This document shows positions 9,079 to 19,410 of a stretch of 64,000 nucleotides of DNA, piece by piece. Origin of the DNA: Alicyclobacillaceae bacterium I2511 (GTDB lineage Bacteria; Bacillota; Bacilli; Alicyclobacillales; Alicyclobacillaceae); assembly GCA_003584005.1 (NCBI GenBank), contig QXHL01000003.1, positions 62,001 through 126,000 on the forward strand, read 5' to 3'. The notes beneath the pieces are model-generated. The model did not search any database, had not been told where the DNA came from, and saw nothing but the letters and a program-made list of their open reading frames with translations. How positions within the stretch are numbered: the first letter of the stretch is position 1; the number at the start of each line of letters is the position of its first letter. A program made the translations under genes and the position numbers.

Positions 9079-10659
9079 TTAACTCTGGGTAGCCGGACGA
9101 AAAACGTGAATCAAGTCATTTTTCAAGTCCCACAGCGCCTGGGACAAATCCACATGGTAAATGTATGGGTTAGTGTGTCTCAACACTTCCGTTGCAAACT
9201 GGGATAATCCCATTTCCACCCGATTACGAATCTCTCTCAAAGTCGGCAACTCATAAACCAATTCACCTTGAACATACACGGGAACCAGCAATTGTTCAAT
9301 CTCAAAGTTGCGAATGACCTTGCGCTTATAAGTGTGCACAGGGTCAAACAACTCCAACGGCCGGGAGGGTGAAAACTGTTCTTCCTCTAAACAAATCAGG
9401 TCCGCAGATGCCTGACCGTCCACATAAAACCGCAACACCTTTTTTTTGCCTGGATTCGTCACTTTGCTGGCATTTTCAGAGACTTTAATCTTTGGTTGCA
9501 GAACCCCCGCTTCTTCCTGTGCGGCAAGTTTATATACACAGCCCAAGGCTGGGCAATCGTAGCTGGTAATCAGGTGTGTGCCAACACCCCAAGCAGTGAT
9601 TTCCGCACCCTGAATAATTAAATCTCGAATCGTCCACTCATCCAAATCCGAGGATGCCACAATTCCCACATCGGGCAAACCCGCCTCATCCAACATTTTT
9701 CGAGCCCGTTTAGATAAATAAGCCAAATCGCCACTATCAATACGGACCCCTTTAAGACTGCGTCCCTGTGCGGCTAGCTCATGCCCCACGGTAATCGCAT
9801 TGGGTACGCCACTGTGCAATACATCATAAGTATCCACCACAAGAATTACATTGTTGGGAAAAGCCTCTGCGAAAGTACGAAAGGCTTCCAATTCGTTGGG
9901 AAAACTCTGCACCCAGCTGTGGGCCTGTGTCCCTGAAACCGGAATATCAAAACTTTGGCCAGCCAGCACGTTGCTGGTAGCTTGACAACCCCCTATAAAA
10001 GCTGCGCGAGCTCCGAAGACCGCGGCATCCACGTTTTGTGCCCGCCGCAACCCCATTTCAATCACCGGGCCGGGTCGACCCTTAACTGTCGCAGTCGCGG
10101 CCGCATCCACCACCCGTTGCGCCTTCGTAGCAATTAAACTCTGATGATTCACGAAGGACAGCAAGGCTGACTCCACCAATTGCACCTCGAAAACAGGACC
10201 TTCAATCCGCAGCAAAGGCTCATTTGGAAAAACCAACGTACCCTCTGGCACGGCGTCAATATTCCCGGAGAAGTGAAAATCGCGCAGGGCCTGTAAAAAT
10301 TCCTCCGAAAATAGTTTTAGCCCGCGCAAGTAAACAATGTCTTCATCATTAAAATGCAATCGCTCCACGTACCAGACCACTTGTTCCAATCCAGCCGCGA
10401 TGGTATAGCCATTGCCACAGGGATTATTGCGAAAAAACATATCAAAGACAACTCGCCGCCGGTGTTGCCCATTTTTGAACTGACCATACATCATGGTTAA
10501 TTGATATAAGTCTGTCAACAGAGCCACCGGCCGATCGCGATAAATGGGCAAACCCGCTAATTGATTCGCCCGCTGCTTGGCCCGCTCTTTACCCAATTCT
10601 CCCCTATTGAACCCTTGACGACTTGTAAATAAGTCCAAGTCTGGCGTGGATTCCTTCAT
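9079..10659 (-). CDS. pncB: Nicotinate phosphoribosyltransferase
   Basis: 526 residues; joins nicotinate to PRPP to give nicotinate mononucleotide in NAD salvage. Recognised by the N-terminal [14 protein letters not shown], then [32 protein letters not shown] (with the phosphorylatable His), [26 protein letters not shown] and [23 protein letters not shown]. The ATG at 10659 has AAGGAGTG 9 bases upstream; an in-frame ATG at 10695 lacks such a site. An N-terminal tail of about 45 residues precedes the family's usual beginning. In line with ispH downstream and the inositol-monophosphatase gene upstream. Confidence 0.94.
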   Translation of the reverse strand: MKESTPDLDLFTSRQGFNRGELGKERAKQRANQLAGLPIYRDRPVALLTDLYQLTMMYGQFKNGQHRRRVVFDMFFRNNPCGNGYTIAAGLEQVVWYVERLHFNDEDIVYLRGLKLFSEEFLQALRDFHFSGNIDAVPEGTLVFPNEPLLRIEGPVFEVQLVESALLSFVNHQSLIATKAQRVVDAAATATVKGRPGPVIEMGLRRAQNVDAAVFGARAAFIGGCQATSNVLAGQSFDIPVSGTQAHSWVQSFPNELEAFRTFAEAFPNNVILVVDTYDVLHSGVPNAITVGHELAAQGRSLKGVRIDSGDLAYLSKRARKMLDEAGLPDVGIVASSDLDEWTIRDLIIQGAEITAWGVGTHLITSYDCPALGCVYKLAAQEEAGVLQPKIKVSENASKVTNPGKKKVLRFYVDGQASADLICLEEEQFSPSRPLELFDPVHTYKRKVIRNFEIEQLLVPVYVQGELVYELPTLREIRNRVEMGLSQFATEVLRHTNPYIYHVDLSQALWDLKNDLIHVFRPATQS

Positions 10660-10715
10660 GATTAGACCCACTCCTTCACTCAGATTCAGCCCCACTGTCT
10701 AGTGGGTCCCACCCC

Positions 10716-11642
10716 TTACATCAGAAGCGCTCCGTCCAGTTCCGCCGCTAGGTCTGCGGTACCAGCAACGCGCACATCCCGTACCTGCAAGCTATAGGCC
10801 CCGCCCCCCAATGCCGCAGCTTGTCCACCCGCCTCTTGAACCAGCAACATACCTGCAGCCACGTCCCAGACGTTCAGATCGTATTCCCAAAACCCGTCTA
10901 TCCGACCGCTGGCCACCCAGGCCAGGTGTAAAGCCGCCGCACCCAAGGCGCGCAGATGGCGTGCACGTGCAGCCACCTGTAATCCCACCTCTGTGCGCTC
11001 CCTGGCCCGTTGCCCGCGAGCGGGAAAGCCACTGGCGACAATGGCTTGGCGAATCTCCTGGGTTGCGGATGACTGGATATTTCGACCGGGAAGTGTGTGC
11101 AGCTGTGCGCCATCCGCCTCCCCGTGGGACAGCAATTCCGCAGCTTGAGGTAACCCGTGCGCGCTCCAGGCCACTGCCTGATGGCGGTTTGTACAATAAG
11201 CCCCCTGTCCCTTGAGGGCAAAAAACAATTCATCATGGTACGGATCAAACACCACACCCATTTGGACCACGCCACGGCAGGCGTAAGCGATGGAAACCAC
11301 CGATAAAGGCATATGATGCACAAAATTTGTCGTCCCATCTAACGGATCCACTATCCACAAGTGGTCTGCCGCGGCAGCCTTCGCGGTAGCCGCCACAGAG
11401 GCAGCGGCTCCAGGTGAAATCTGTTCTTCCCCCAGCAGGGTGTGCTCAGGAAAGTTTGCGTGCACCCGTTGCCAGATGAGCGCTTCACACTCTGGATCCA
11501 CATTGGTCACCAGATCTGCTGGTGAAGACTTGGTCTTCACATCTTTTAAAGCACCAATTCGGACCCGAAAATGGTCTCCCGCCTCTACGGCTGCTGTGAG
11601 GGCCACAGAAAGCAACCTGTCTTCTGCCTGCGTCAAGTTCAC
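10716..11642 (-). CDS. Inositol monophosphatase family protein
   Basis: 308-residue Mg-dependent, Li-sensitive type sugar-phosphate phosphatase (IMPase/SuhB/CysQ superfamily). Metal-binding motifs are in order: GEEQ near residue 73, WIVDPLDGTTNFVHHMP near 96-112, and WDVAAGMLLVQEAGG near 258. The protein is Ala-rich. GTG start with AAAGGATGAG upstream. Substrate could be inositol phosphate, PAP or another phosphate ester; sequence alone does not decide. It is followed on the same strand by pncB and ispH. Confidence 0.88.
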   Translation of the reverse strand: MNLTQAEDRLLSVALTAAVEAGDHFRVRIGALKDVKTKSSPADLVTNVDPECEALIWQRVHANFPEHTLLGEEQISPGAAASVAATAKAAAADHLWIVDPLDGTTNFVHHMPLSVVSIAYACRGVVQMGVVFDPYHDELFFALKGQGAYCTNRHQAVAWSAHGLPQAAELLSHGEADGAQLHTLPGRNIQSSATQEIRQAIVASGFPARGQRARERTEVGLQVAARARHLRALGAAALHLAWVASGRIDGFWEYDLNVWDVAAGMLLVQEAGGQAAALGGGAYSLQVRDVRVAGTADLAAELDGALLM

Positions 11643-11830
11643 GCCTCGCTCATCCTTTCCTGTTTTCCCCTATCTTCCGACTATTCTTGACTGTACCCTT
11701 GATGACTGGGTGAACGCAACTAGACAAAGCAAATTCCTTTGGTGCGAGCGAACCTCGCAAACGACCTTGTGCAGCAGTAAGCGGGGGGAACAGAAGTCCC
11801 CCCCTAACTACCTGCGCCTATTCAGCTTAT

Positions 11831-12037
11831 TTAAGACACCAGTTCATAGCCTGCCTCATCAATGGCCGCCGCCAAAACGTTTTGCGCAACGGGCTGACTG
11901 AAATTTACCGAAACCTCTCCCTTTTCCAAATCCACCACGGCCTTCGCTACTCCCGGTAAATCCTGCAAAGCGCCTTCCACTGCCCGCTTGCAGTGTTGGC
12001 AAGTCATTCCTTTTACCTTCAATACCTGCGTCTCCAT
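11831..12037 (-). CDS. copZ: Copper chaperone CopZ
   Basis: 68-residue ferredoxin-like HMA domain with the Cu(I) site GMTCQHC near residues 10-16 and the family ending AAAIDEAGYEL. It carries Cu(I) in the cytosol to CopA and can deliver it to CsoR. The ATG at 12037 follows GGGAGGTGAAAAC; an ATG 18 bases upstream overlaps the ribosome site. It lies 14 bases after copA, the last gene of csoR-copA-copZ. Confidence 0.95.
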   Translation of the reverse strand: METQVLKVKGMTCQHCKRAVEGALQDLPGVAKAVVDLEKGEVSVNFSQPVAQNVLAAAIDEAGYELVS

Positions 12038-12051
12038 GTTTTCACCTCCCT

Positions 12052-14517
12052 TCATGGTTGGATGTGCCGCGCCACCCGACGCAGCAACAAGCTGTTGGAA
12101 ACCACGCTGACAGAGCTCATCGACATGGCCGCCCCCGCAATAATGGGACTAAGAATGCCTAATGCAGCTAAAGGGACGCCGAGCACATTGTAAAAAAAAG
12201 CCCAAAATAAATTTTGTCGAATCTTACGCATGGTAGCCTTGGACAGTAAAATTGCGTCCACCACAGTGTAGGTTCCCGGTCTTAATAGGGCAATACCAGC
12301 CGCCTCAATGGCCACATCTGTCCCATTTCCCATGGCCATGCCCACATCTGCCGCAGCCAAGGCGGGGGCATCATTGACACCATCACCCACCATCGCCACC
12401 ACCCCGCCAGCTTCCTTGAGACGGACGATTTCTGCCGCCTTGTCCGCAGGCAACACCTCTGCCAAAACCTGATCAATGCCAGCTGTCTTGGCCACGGCCG
12501 CCGCAGTCCGTCGATTATCCCCCGTCAGGAGCACCACTCGCAATCCCATCTTTTGCAACGTGGATACAGTTCTTGTTGCGTCTGCTCGCAGCGTATCGGC
12601 AATCGCCATGGCTCCCACCACACGCGTAGCATCTGCCACTAAGACCGCTGTTTTGCCGGTCTCCTCCCACTGAGTAATGACCTGCAACCAAGACAAATCC
12701 AGTCCCTGCTCTTGTGTGTCAGTGGCAAGCGCCAGGGACCCGTTTTGCCCCCTTAGTGCCCCCCCTGATTTGGTGAATTCAGACAAGCCCAATTCTGCCA
12801 TCCAACGCGGATTGCCAATACGAACAACTTCATCGCTAACCCTGCCCTCAATTCCTTTCCCAGGCAAGGTGCTAACCTGTGTGGCATCGGACCAGTGCAC
12901 CCCCTGTGCCCCAGCATAGGCCACCACTGCGCTGGCCAACGGGTGCTCGCTTTGCGCCTCCACCGCTGCCGCTACCCGCAGTACCTCAGTTTCTGACACC
13001 CCCTGTGCAACCCACACATCCGTGACCTGTGGTTTCCCCGTGGTCAAGGTCCCAGTTTTGTCAAACACCACCGTATTGATTTTTTCCGCCCGTTCCAACA
13101 CCTCGCCACCCTTAATCAAGATGCCAGACTCCGCGCCAACCCCCGTGCCCACCATGATGGCCGTCGGCGTCGCCAATCCCAAGGAACACGGGCAGGCAAT
13201 GACCAATACCGCCACAGCCGCCATCAGGGCTTGATTCCAGGCACCCCCAATCAGTCCCCACAGCAGAAACGTAATCAAAGCCACTCCCATCACTGAAGGC
13301 ACGAAAATGCCGCTGATTTTGTCGGCCAAGCGCTGCACCGGAGCCTTGGAACTCTGCGCCTGATCTACCAGGCGCACAATTTGAGCTAAAGCCGTATTCG
13401 ATCCGACCTTGGTAATTTTGACCACGAGGGTTTGATTTTGATTGACCGCGGCGCCAACCACCACATCCCCCACCCCTTTGACCACCGGAATCGATTCCCC
13501 GGTCAAAAAGGATTGATCCAGTGCCGACACTCCCTCCATAATCACACCATCACTGGGAATCTTTTCACCCGCACGGACCCGTACCCAATCGTTGGGGCGC
13601 AATTGATCCACCGGTACATCCAGCTCTTCGCCGTCTTTCAGCAAATGAGCGGTTTTTGCACCCAATTTGGCCAGTGCCTCCAAGGCTGCCCCGGAGCGGT
13701 ACTTGGCTTTGGCCTCCAACAATTTGCCGAGAAAGATGAGCGTGATGACCGTGGCCGAACTGTCAAAGTACACATCTGAATGACCCATCAGTGTCAGCAC
13801 AGCACTGTACACATAAGCGACGGACGTGCCCAGAGAGACCAGAACGTCCATATTTGCGGCACCGCCTCGCAGCGAGTGGTAGGCCGCGATGTAGAATCGC
13901 CAACCGATATAAAACTGCACCGGTGTGGCCAACACCCAAGCCGCCCAGTTGGGCAAAAATCTTGGCCCCCCCGCCAGCATAATAAACATTTGCACCACCA
14001 AGGGCAGCGTAAGTATCGCCGAGGCCACCCACTTCAGAACATCGCGTCGATAAGCTTGTTGTTTTTTCGCTCGCTCCTGTTCAGCTTGTGACTGTGAGGC
14101 CTGTGAAGCTCCGTATCCAGCCTTTTCCACCGCAGCAATGATGGCCTGCACATCCGCCACACCGGGGACAAATTCCACTCCTGCCTTCTCCGTTCCCAAA
14201 TTAACCTGAATGGAGGACACCCCGGGCAGCCGACCCACCACTTTTTCAATTCTCGCCACGCAGGCGGCACAGGTCATGCCTGTGATGTTAAACTCGCCGC
14301 GAGATGTGGGCACTTTATAACCCGTCTTTTCAATTTTTTGCACTACGTCCTGCCAAGTGGTTTGTTCGTCCAACACCACCCGTGCCCGCTCGGAAGCTAG
14401 ATTCACATGAATGCTTTCTACCCCGGGTAGCTTGGCGACGTTTTTTTCAATCCGGGCCGAACAAGCGGCACAGGTCATGCCTTCCACTGGAAGTGTGACT
14501 TCAACCTGTTTTCCCAT
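12052..14517 (-). CDS. copA: Copper-exporting P1B-type ATPase CopA
   Basis: 821-residue Cu(I) export ATPase of the cytoplasmic membrane. Two N-terminal HMA metal-binding domains ([13 protein letters not shown] near residue 13 and [13 protein letters not shown] near 84) are followed by eight predicted membrane segments, the transport motif ACPCSLG, the phosphorylation loop [11 protein letters not shown], and the hinge [20 protein letters not shown]. The TGES actuator motif is in [12 protein letters not shown]. The ATG at 14517 has GGGGAG upstream. Complete, with no sign of damage. Controlled by CsoR through the operator at 14951-14970. Confidence 0.97.
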   Translation of the reverse strand: MGKQVEVTLPVEGMTCAACSARIEKNVAKLPGVESIHVNLASERARVVLDEQTTWQDVVQKIEKTGYKVPTSRGEFNITGMTCAACVARIEKVVGRLPGVSSIQVNLGTEKAGVEFVPGVADVQAIIAAVEKAGYGASQASQSQAEQERAKKQQAYRRDVLKWVASAILTLPLVVQMFIMLAGGPRFLPNWAAWVLATPVQFYIGWRFYIAAYHSLRGGAANMDVLVSLGTSVAYVYSAVLTLMGHSDVYFDSSATVITLIFLGKLLEAKAKYRSGAALEALAKLGAKTAHLLKDGEELDVPVDQLRPNDWVRVRAGEKIPSDGVIMEGVSALDQSFLTGESIPVVKGVGDVVVGAAVNQNQTLVVKITKVGSNTALAQIVRLVDQAQSSKAPVQRLADKISGIFVPSVMGVALITFLLWGLIGGAWNQALMAAVAVLVIACPCSLGLATPTAIMVGTGVGAESGILIKGGEVLERAEKINTVVFDKTGTLTTGKPQVTDVWVAQGVSETEVLRVAAAVEAQSEHPLASAVVAYAGAQGVHWSDATQVSTLPGKGIEGRVSDEVVRIGNPRWMAELGLSEFTKSGGALRGQNGSLALATDTQEQGLDLSWLQVITQWEETGKTAVLVADATRVVGAMAIADTLRADATRTVSTLQKMGLRVVLLTGDNRRTAAAVAKTAGIDQVLAEVLPADKAAEIVRLKEAGGVVAMVGDGVNDAPALAAADVGMAMGNGTDVAIEAAGIALLRPGTYTVVDAILLSKATMRKIRQNLFWAFFYNVLGVPLAALGILSPIIAGAAMSMSSVSVVSNSLLLRRVARHIQP

Positions 14518-14576
14518 GACCATTCTCCCCATTTCCTGTTACGACCTTGTACTTCCATTAAAATCCTTTACCTCCA

Positions 14577-14888
14577 TTACGACTTTGTGAAACGACGAAT
14601 AACCTCCATTAATTCATCAATTTTTTCCTCCGCCCCCGCGTGTGAAGTGATGGCATCCACCACACAACCGCGGGTATGGGACTCCAATAGCATGAGCGCC
14701 ACTTGTTGCAAAGCGCTTTTCACAGCCGCCAATTGAACAAGAATGTCCACACAATAGCGGTCATTATCAATCATCTTTTGAATTCCCCGCACCTGACCCT
14801 CAATTCGTTTCAAGCGGGCTTGCAAGTCATCTTTATAGGAACCGTAGCTGTGACCCTGTCCTACAGTTGTGACCTTGAGTTCTTCCAC
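14577..14888 (-). CDS. csoR: Copper-sensing transcriptional repressor CsoR
   Basis: 103-residue DUF156 all-helical repressor. The Cu(I) ligands are Cys46 (DRYCVDIL), His71 (LESHTRGC) and Cys75, the CsoR C-H-C pattern. I chose the GTG at 14888 because GAGGTGAG sits just upstream; an in-frame ATG at 14915 would add nine residues that overlap this ribosome site. First gene of csoR-copA-copZ, with a perfect CsoR operator about 60 bp upstream, so autoregulation and copper-induced derepression follow. Confidence 0.94.
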   Translation of the reverse strand: MEELKVTTVGQGHSYGSYKDDLQARLKRIEGQVRGIQKMIDNDRYCVDILVQLAAVKSALQQVALMLLESHTRGCVVDAITSHAGAEEKIDELMEVIRRFTKS

Positions 14889-14950
14889 ATGTCTCACCTC
14901 ACTGTTACCCCACATGGAGGGGAAAATATTTATTATTTATATGCCGAATA

Positions 14951-14970
14951 TACCATACCCCCCTATGGTA
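14951..14970. promoter_or_regulatory. CsoR operator
   Basis: TACCATACCCCCCTATGGTA: perfect 7-bp inverted repeats around a C6 centre, the classic CsoR site (a G-tract flanked by TACCATA/TATGGTA). It lies between csoR (minus strand) and glpK (plus strand), upstream of csoR. AT-rich sequence next to it (14925-14950) probably holds the csoR promoter -10 region. Confidence 0.9.
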
Positions 14971-15064
14971 GTAAAGAAGGAACCAAGGTGTGCAACGCGA
15001 ATCTTTTAATAATAATTCGCTGGATGATGATTCACTCGTTACTGTGTTAAAGGAGCTGAGACCA

Positions 15065-16573
15065 TTGTCACAAAAAGGTTTTATTTTGGCGATTGACCAG
15101 GGCACAACCAGTAGTAGAGCCCTGTTGTTTGACCATGCTGGCAACATCCAATCTGTCGCGCAAATGGAGTTCCCACAGTATTTCCCACACCCAGGATGGG
15201 TGGAACACAACCCCTTGGAGTTGTGGAACACCGTGCGACAAGTGATGACAGAGGTGTTGGCCAAAGCCGACGTTCATGCAGACCAGGTAGTTGCCATTGG
15301 CATCACTAATCAACGGGAAACCACCCTAGTTTGGGACCGCAAAACCGGACAACCGGTGTACAATGCCCTTGTTTGGCAGTCTCGGCAAACTGCGGACCTT
15401 TGTGAAAACCTCCGACTGCAGGGTTTGGAACCCATGATTCAAGAAAAAACAGGTTTACGCATTGACCCCTATTTTTCCGCTAGCAAACTGCAATGGATTC
15501 TGCAAACAGTCCCACAGGCCAAAACTCGGGCGCAACGGGGAGAACTGCTGTTTGGAACGGTGGATACCTGGTTGTTGTGGCAACTTACCGGCGGTAAGGC
15601 CCACGGTACGGATGTCAGCAACGCCTCCCGCACCCTGCTGTACAATATCCATGAATTAACTTGGGACAAAGAACTCTTGGCCGCTTTAGACATTCCTGCG
15701 TCACTGCTGCCACAGGTTCGCCCCACAGCGGCGGTTCACGGCTACACAGACCCACAGGTGTTTTTCGGTCGCACCGTCCCCATCACAGGTATTGCTGGAG
15801 ATCAACAGGCGGCCCTTTTTGGCCAGACCTGCTTTAGCCCTGGAATGGCAAAGAATACTTACGGGACTGGCTGCTTTTTGTTAATGAATACGGGAACTAC
15901 CCCAGTGCACTCCAGCCATGGATTGCTCACCACCATCGCCTGGCAAATGGGAAAACAAGTAGAGTACGCCTTGGAAGGCAGTGTGTTTGTCGCTGGTTCT
16001 GCTATTTCTTGGTTACGAGATGGCTTGGAAATGATTCGAACTGCAGCAGAAAGTGACTCTTTCGCCTCTCAGGTTGACTCCACACAGGGGGTGTACGTGG
16101 TCCCTGCCTTTGTCGGACTGGGTGCACCCTATTGGGATACTGCCGCAAGGGGAGCCATGTTTGGCATCACGCGAGGAACCCATAAAAAACACATCGTTCG
16201 TGCCACCCTAGAAAGCTTGGCCTATCAAACACAAGACGTGTTGTCCGCTATGGAGATCGATGCAGACATGCATTTGCAAACCCTACGCGTAGACGGCGGT
16301 GGTGCAGCCAACAACTTTCTCATGCAGTTTCAATCAGATTTGCTAGGCGTGCCTGTGGAACGGCCGCAGATATTGGAGAGCACAGCCCGAGGCGCTGCCT
16401 ATTTGGCTGGTCTGACCGTGGGTTTTTGGAATGACCCACAGGAAATTGCACAAAACTGGCGAATTGAGCAGACATTTTTGCCGCAAATGGAGGACACCAA
16501 ACGTCGAACACTGTATGCTGGATGGCAAAGAGCTGTGGCAGCCAGCAGATTCTTTGCCCACCCGGAATCCTGA
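15065..16573 (+). CDS. glpK: Glycerol kinase
   Basis: 502-residue FGGY-family kinase making sn-glycerol 3-phosphate from glycerol and ATP. N-terminal [16 protein letters not shown] with the phosphate-binding loop, [20 protein letters not shown], then [29 protein letters not shown] and the C-terminal [19 protein letters not shown]. The start is the TTG at 15065, preceded by AAAGGAG with 9-base spacing; upstream in-frame codons run back into the copper operator region. Length matches the family. No glpF or glpD is adjacent, so this is a lone kinase. It converges tail-to-tail with recJ. Confidence 0.95.
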   Translation: MSQKGFILAIDQGTTSSRALLFDHAGNIQSVAQMEFPQYFPHPGWVEHNPLELWNTVRQVMTEVLAKADVHADQVVAIGITNQRETTLVWDRKTGQPVYNALVWQSRQTADLCENLRLQGLEPMIQEKTGLRIDPYFSASKLQWILQTVPQAKTRAQRGELLFGTVDTWLLWQLTGGKAHGTDVSNASRTLLYNIHELTWDKELLAALDIPASLLPQVRPTAAVHGYTDPQVFFGRTVPITGIAGDQQAALFGQTCFSPGMAKNTYGTGCFLLMNTGTTPVHSSHGLLTTIAWQMGKQVEYALEGSVFVAGSAISWLRDGLEMIRTAAESDSFASQVDSTQGVYVVPAFVGLGAPYWDTAARGAMFGITRGTHKKHIVRATLESLAYQTQDVLSAMEIDADMHLQTLRVDGGGAANNFLMQFQSDLLGVPVERPQILESTARGAAYLAGLTVGFWNDPQEIAQNWRIEQTFLPQMEDTKRRTLYAGWQRAVAASRFFAHPES

Positions 16574-16582
16574 ACCACGCAT

Positions 16583-18301
16583 TTATTTCCAATCCAGCAG
16601 GCGTAGTTGCAGGCTACTTTGCCCTTGCCAATGGTTCTCTTCCAAAGCGACCAGCAGATGACGTCGACTGCCTGGGGAAAATGCCGCCAAATCATCGCCA
16701 TATCCAAAGGCCACTATGGGCTGTGTCGAACCAGTCCCCGTTTTCAGCCAAGCCTTTAGGTGTTGTCCTGTCTTGCCCATGGTGTGCACGTCGGTCACCA
16801 CAGCATCCTTGACAAACCATACCGGTTGCGGATTCCCCTGTCCAAAGGGTGCCAACCTTTGGAGATCGCGCAACAACCCAGGCAACACCTCAGGCAACAC
16901 ATCAGCAAGATTCAGGGGGGCGTCACAGACCCTCTGCCCGCGTACATCTACCTCTTTTTGGCCAGCCGCCGCCCGTAAAAATTGGTCCCGCAAAACCTCC
17001 AGATTGGCCGCCAAAAGGCTGAAACCAGCGGCAGCCTGATGCCCTCCAAAAGCGGTGAAAATCCTACTTTCCTGTTGTACCTGTGCAAGCACCTGATATA
17101 AATTGAAATTGGCAATCCCCCGTCCTGACCCCTTGGCTAGCGAATCGTGCACACAGATGCACAAGGTGGGACGATGAAAGCGACTCGCCAATTTACCGGC
17201 GACAATGCCGATGACCCCCTCATGCCAGCCCACACCAGCCACCATCAAGCCTGGTTGTGCAAGCCAATCAGGTTGAAGTGCAATTTGCGCCAGCGCATCC
17301 TCTTCCACCGCCGCTTGCAGGCTTTGCCGACGCTGGTTGTATCCATTTACCCGTTTTGCTAGGACATCCGCCCTAACTGGGTCTTCCGTCAACAATAACT
17401 CCACCACGAGGTTGGCATCGTCCAGCCTCCCCACAGCGTTAATTCGAGGGGCCACTTGATACGCCAATACGGTTTCATCCACCCGGGCAGGAATCATTCC
17501 AGCCACCTTTAGCAGACTGGCCATGGCAACGCCTGGAGCACGGCGTAGACGATCTAATCCTTCACGCACTAACACTCTGTTTTCACCTAATAAAGGTACC
17601 TGATCGGCAAGCGTTGCAAGACCAGCCAACTCAACCAGGTCTTCCGGAAACTCGTCTAATAACGCTCGCGCTAGTTGAAAAGCCACTCCCGCACCACACA
17701 AGTGTGGGAAAGGATACTGTCCCTGTGGGTGCCCCGGATGGACCACCACAGTTGCCTCTGGCAGGGTATCTATTTGGTGATGATCTGTGACCACCACATC
17801 CATCTGCAACTCTCGGGCACGTGTCAACGCCTGGTAACCCGTGATGCCGGTATCTACAGTGATAATCAAAGAAACGCCCCTTGCCTGGGCTTGTTCCACC
17901 ACTTCAGGATGCAGTCCATAGCCGTGACGGAAGCGAGAGGGAACAAACCACTCCGGGTCCAAGCCAAGTTTACGCAGGGTTTTCACCACAATAGCCGTGG
18001 CACAAGTTCCATCCACATCATAATCCCCGTAAATCAGCACTTTTTCGGCCATCGCTACCGCCTTGTGAATTCGCGTCACAGCCCCTAACATGTCGTACAT
18101 CGTCAATGGATTGGCTAGCGTCCATCGATCGGCCTGCAAAAATTCCAGCGCGCGCACTGAATCCGTCCATCCCCTGGCCACCATCACTCGCGCCACTAAG
18201 GGATGGAGGTTCAAGTCTTGAGCCAACCGCGACACAACATGTTCGTCTGCAGGTAGCCCCATCCAGTATTTTCGAGTCGACACCAAGGATGTTTGCGTCA
18301 T
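16583..18301 (-). CDS. recJ: Single-stranded-DNA-specific exonuclease RecJ
   Basis: 572 residues; 5'-3' ssDNA exonuclease of the DHH superfamily used in recombinational and mismatch repair. Catalytic motifs: YGDYDVDGTCAT near residue 92, VDTGIT near 149, VVVTDHHQID near 171 and the DHHA1 part GRGIANFNLYQVL and AFGGHQAAAGFSL near 400-425. The C-terminal OB-like part ends in LRLLDWK. Length fits the short (about 570 residue) RecJ form rather than the 780-residue Bacillus form. Starts immediately after the upstream Nudix gene, so co-transcribed. Confidence 0.93.
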   Translation of the reverse strand: MTQTSLVSTRKYWMGLPADEHVVSRLAQDLNLHPLVARVMVARGWTDSVRALEFLQADRWTLANPLTMYDMLGAVTRIHKAVAMAEKVLIYGDYDVDGTCATAIVVKTLRKLGLDPEWFVPSRFRHGYGLHPEVVEQAQARGVSLIITVDTGITGYQALTRARELQMDVVVTDHHQIDTLPEATVVVHPGHPQGQYPFPHLCGAGVAFQLARALLDEFPEDLVELAGLATLADQVPLLGENRVLVREGLDRLRRAPGVAMASLLKVAGMIPARVDETVLAYQVAPRINAVGRLDDANLVVELLLTEDPVRADVLAKRVNGYNQRRQSLQAAVEEDALAQIALQPDWLAQPGLMVAGVGWHEGVIGIVAGKLASRFHRPTLCICVHDSLAKGSGRGIANFNLYQVLAQVQQESRIFTAFGGHQAAAGFSLLAANLEVLRDQFLRAAAGQKEVDVRGQRVCDAPLNLADVLPEVLPGLLRDLQRLAPFGQGNPQPVWFVKDAVVTDVHTMGKTGQHLKAWLKTGTGSTQPIVAFGYGDDLAAFSPGSRRHLLVALEENHWQGQSSLQLRLLDWK

Positions 18302-18302
18302 T

Positions 18303-19106
18303 TCAAATTTGGTTCCTCTCCTGTGGATTCATTTGCGAGGGGTTCAAACTGGGGTCTGGGACAGACAGAGTAGCGGCGCAACGGCTCGCATTTGAATATT
18401 GACTAAGCCCCTCAAGCATCGCTAAAGTGGGGGGAGCTGCCAATAACCGACCTGCTCCAATCGCTTCAATCAACCGTTTTGGGGAAACCCAGTGGGCCGC
18501 TGCCGTCTCCTCCGCCATCACTCGCACAGGTTCATTCCCACCCCGCCAAAAGGTAATGTAAAACCGTGTATCAAACGTTGCAGGCTGACTATGGGGGCCT
18601 ATCCAGCGACCTACAAACCGCAGTTGGCTCAAGTGAATCAATTTTTTGTCCGATTGCAACAGTCTGGGCAGCGTTTGCTCATCCTCCAACAGAGACGTTT
18701 GCTCATCTTGGCTGAGCAAACGGTCTGCCGTATCCCCTGCAAATGCCGAAATGGCCACCAACCAACCAATTTCCTCTGCTGTTTCCCGGATTGCCGCCAC
18801 CGCGAAGGCTGCATTTTCTGCTGTTTCAGCCGCAACTTGGCCGAAACAGAACGTTTCGGCCAACTTCTGGTCCACCGGTGCCAATTTCCCGCCCGGAAAA
18901 GCATAAAACCCCGCGAACGACCGCAGGGAACTGGATCGTTGCAAAGCCATCACCTGTAACCCTTCATTGACTGGCCCGTCGCGTACCAACAGCAGTGTCG
19001 CGGCAGAACGAACGGGTTGACCCAATACAGGTGGGAATGCCGGAAGCTTTGCCAACTCTCGCAGAGGTGAAAGTAAGTCAGAAGCCTCCTGAGGAAATGA
19101 GGTCAT
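18303..19106 (-). CDS. Nudix hydrolase (CoA-diphosphatase/NUDT19-like)
   Basis: 267-residue Nudix protein. N-terminal PVRSAATLLLVRDG and the GFYAFPGGKLAP segment typical of NUDT7/NUDT19-like proteins, with a longer than usual insert before the helix AAIRETAEEIGWLVA that carries the catalytic REXXEE. A later WIGPHSQPATFDTRFYITF also fits this branch. Hydrolyses a nucleoside diphosphate linked to another group; CoA-type substrates are suggested by the subgroup but not proven. ATG at 19106 chosen over TTG at 19112. It lies directly upstream of recJ. Confidence 0.82.
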   Translation of the reverse strand: MTSFPQEASDLLSPLRELAKLPAFPPVLGQPVRSAATLLLVRDGPVNEGLQVMALQRSSSLRSFAGFYAFPGGKLAPVDQKLAETFCFGQVAAETAENAAFAVAAIRETAEEIGWLVAISAFAGDTADRLLSQDEQTSLLEDEQTLPRLLQSDKKLIHLSQLRFVGRWIGPHSQPATFDTRFYITFWRGGNEPVRVMAEETAAAHWVSPKRLIEAIGAGRLLAAPPTLAMLEGLSQYSNASRCAATLSVPDPSLNPSQMNPQERNQI

Positions 19107-19410
19107 AATCAATCCATCCCATCTGTGTGAATAATTTTAAGAGCTGTGGAAGACTCATTCCACATCCCTGCCCCTGAAAAAAACTTTTGGATTTCCTGCT
19201 CAGTTGGATTTCCTGCCCAGTCACATCCGGCCTTCAGAATGTCTTTTTTACTATACCACGGCTTTCAAGCATTGATGCGTTACACCGCACCTATTGGGCT
19301 TCTATTTCATGTGCGATTTTTCACCTCCTAGACATGATTTCTACTCCAGAGACTTCTGGGTCATACTGTAAGTACATCCTAAGTTTTAGCGATTGAAGGA
19401 GGTACCCACC
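19107..19410. other. Divergent intergenic region between Nudix and aspartase genes
   Basis: About 300 bases without a convincing gene. It contains a 7-bp perfect inverted repeat (TGTGGAA at 19145, TTCCACA at 19158) and a tandem 17-bp direct repeat at 19187-19220. Promoters for both flanking genes must lie here; none is clear enough to call. Confidence 0.5.
19187..19220 (+). repeat. Tandem 17-bp direct repeat
   Basis: TTGGATTTCCTGCTCAG at 19187-19203 is followed without a gap by TTGGATTTCCTGCCCAG at 19204-19220; one mismatch. It lies about 190 bp upstream of the aspartase start. Confidence 0.8.

Noticed and set aside
11780-11806. GGGGGG...CCCCCC inverted repeat after copZ as terminator
   Set aside because: No T-tract on the minus strand and the stem is homopolymeric; not enough to call.
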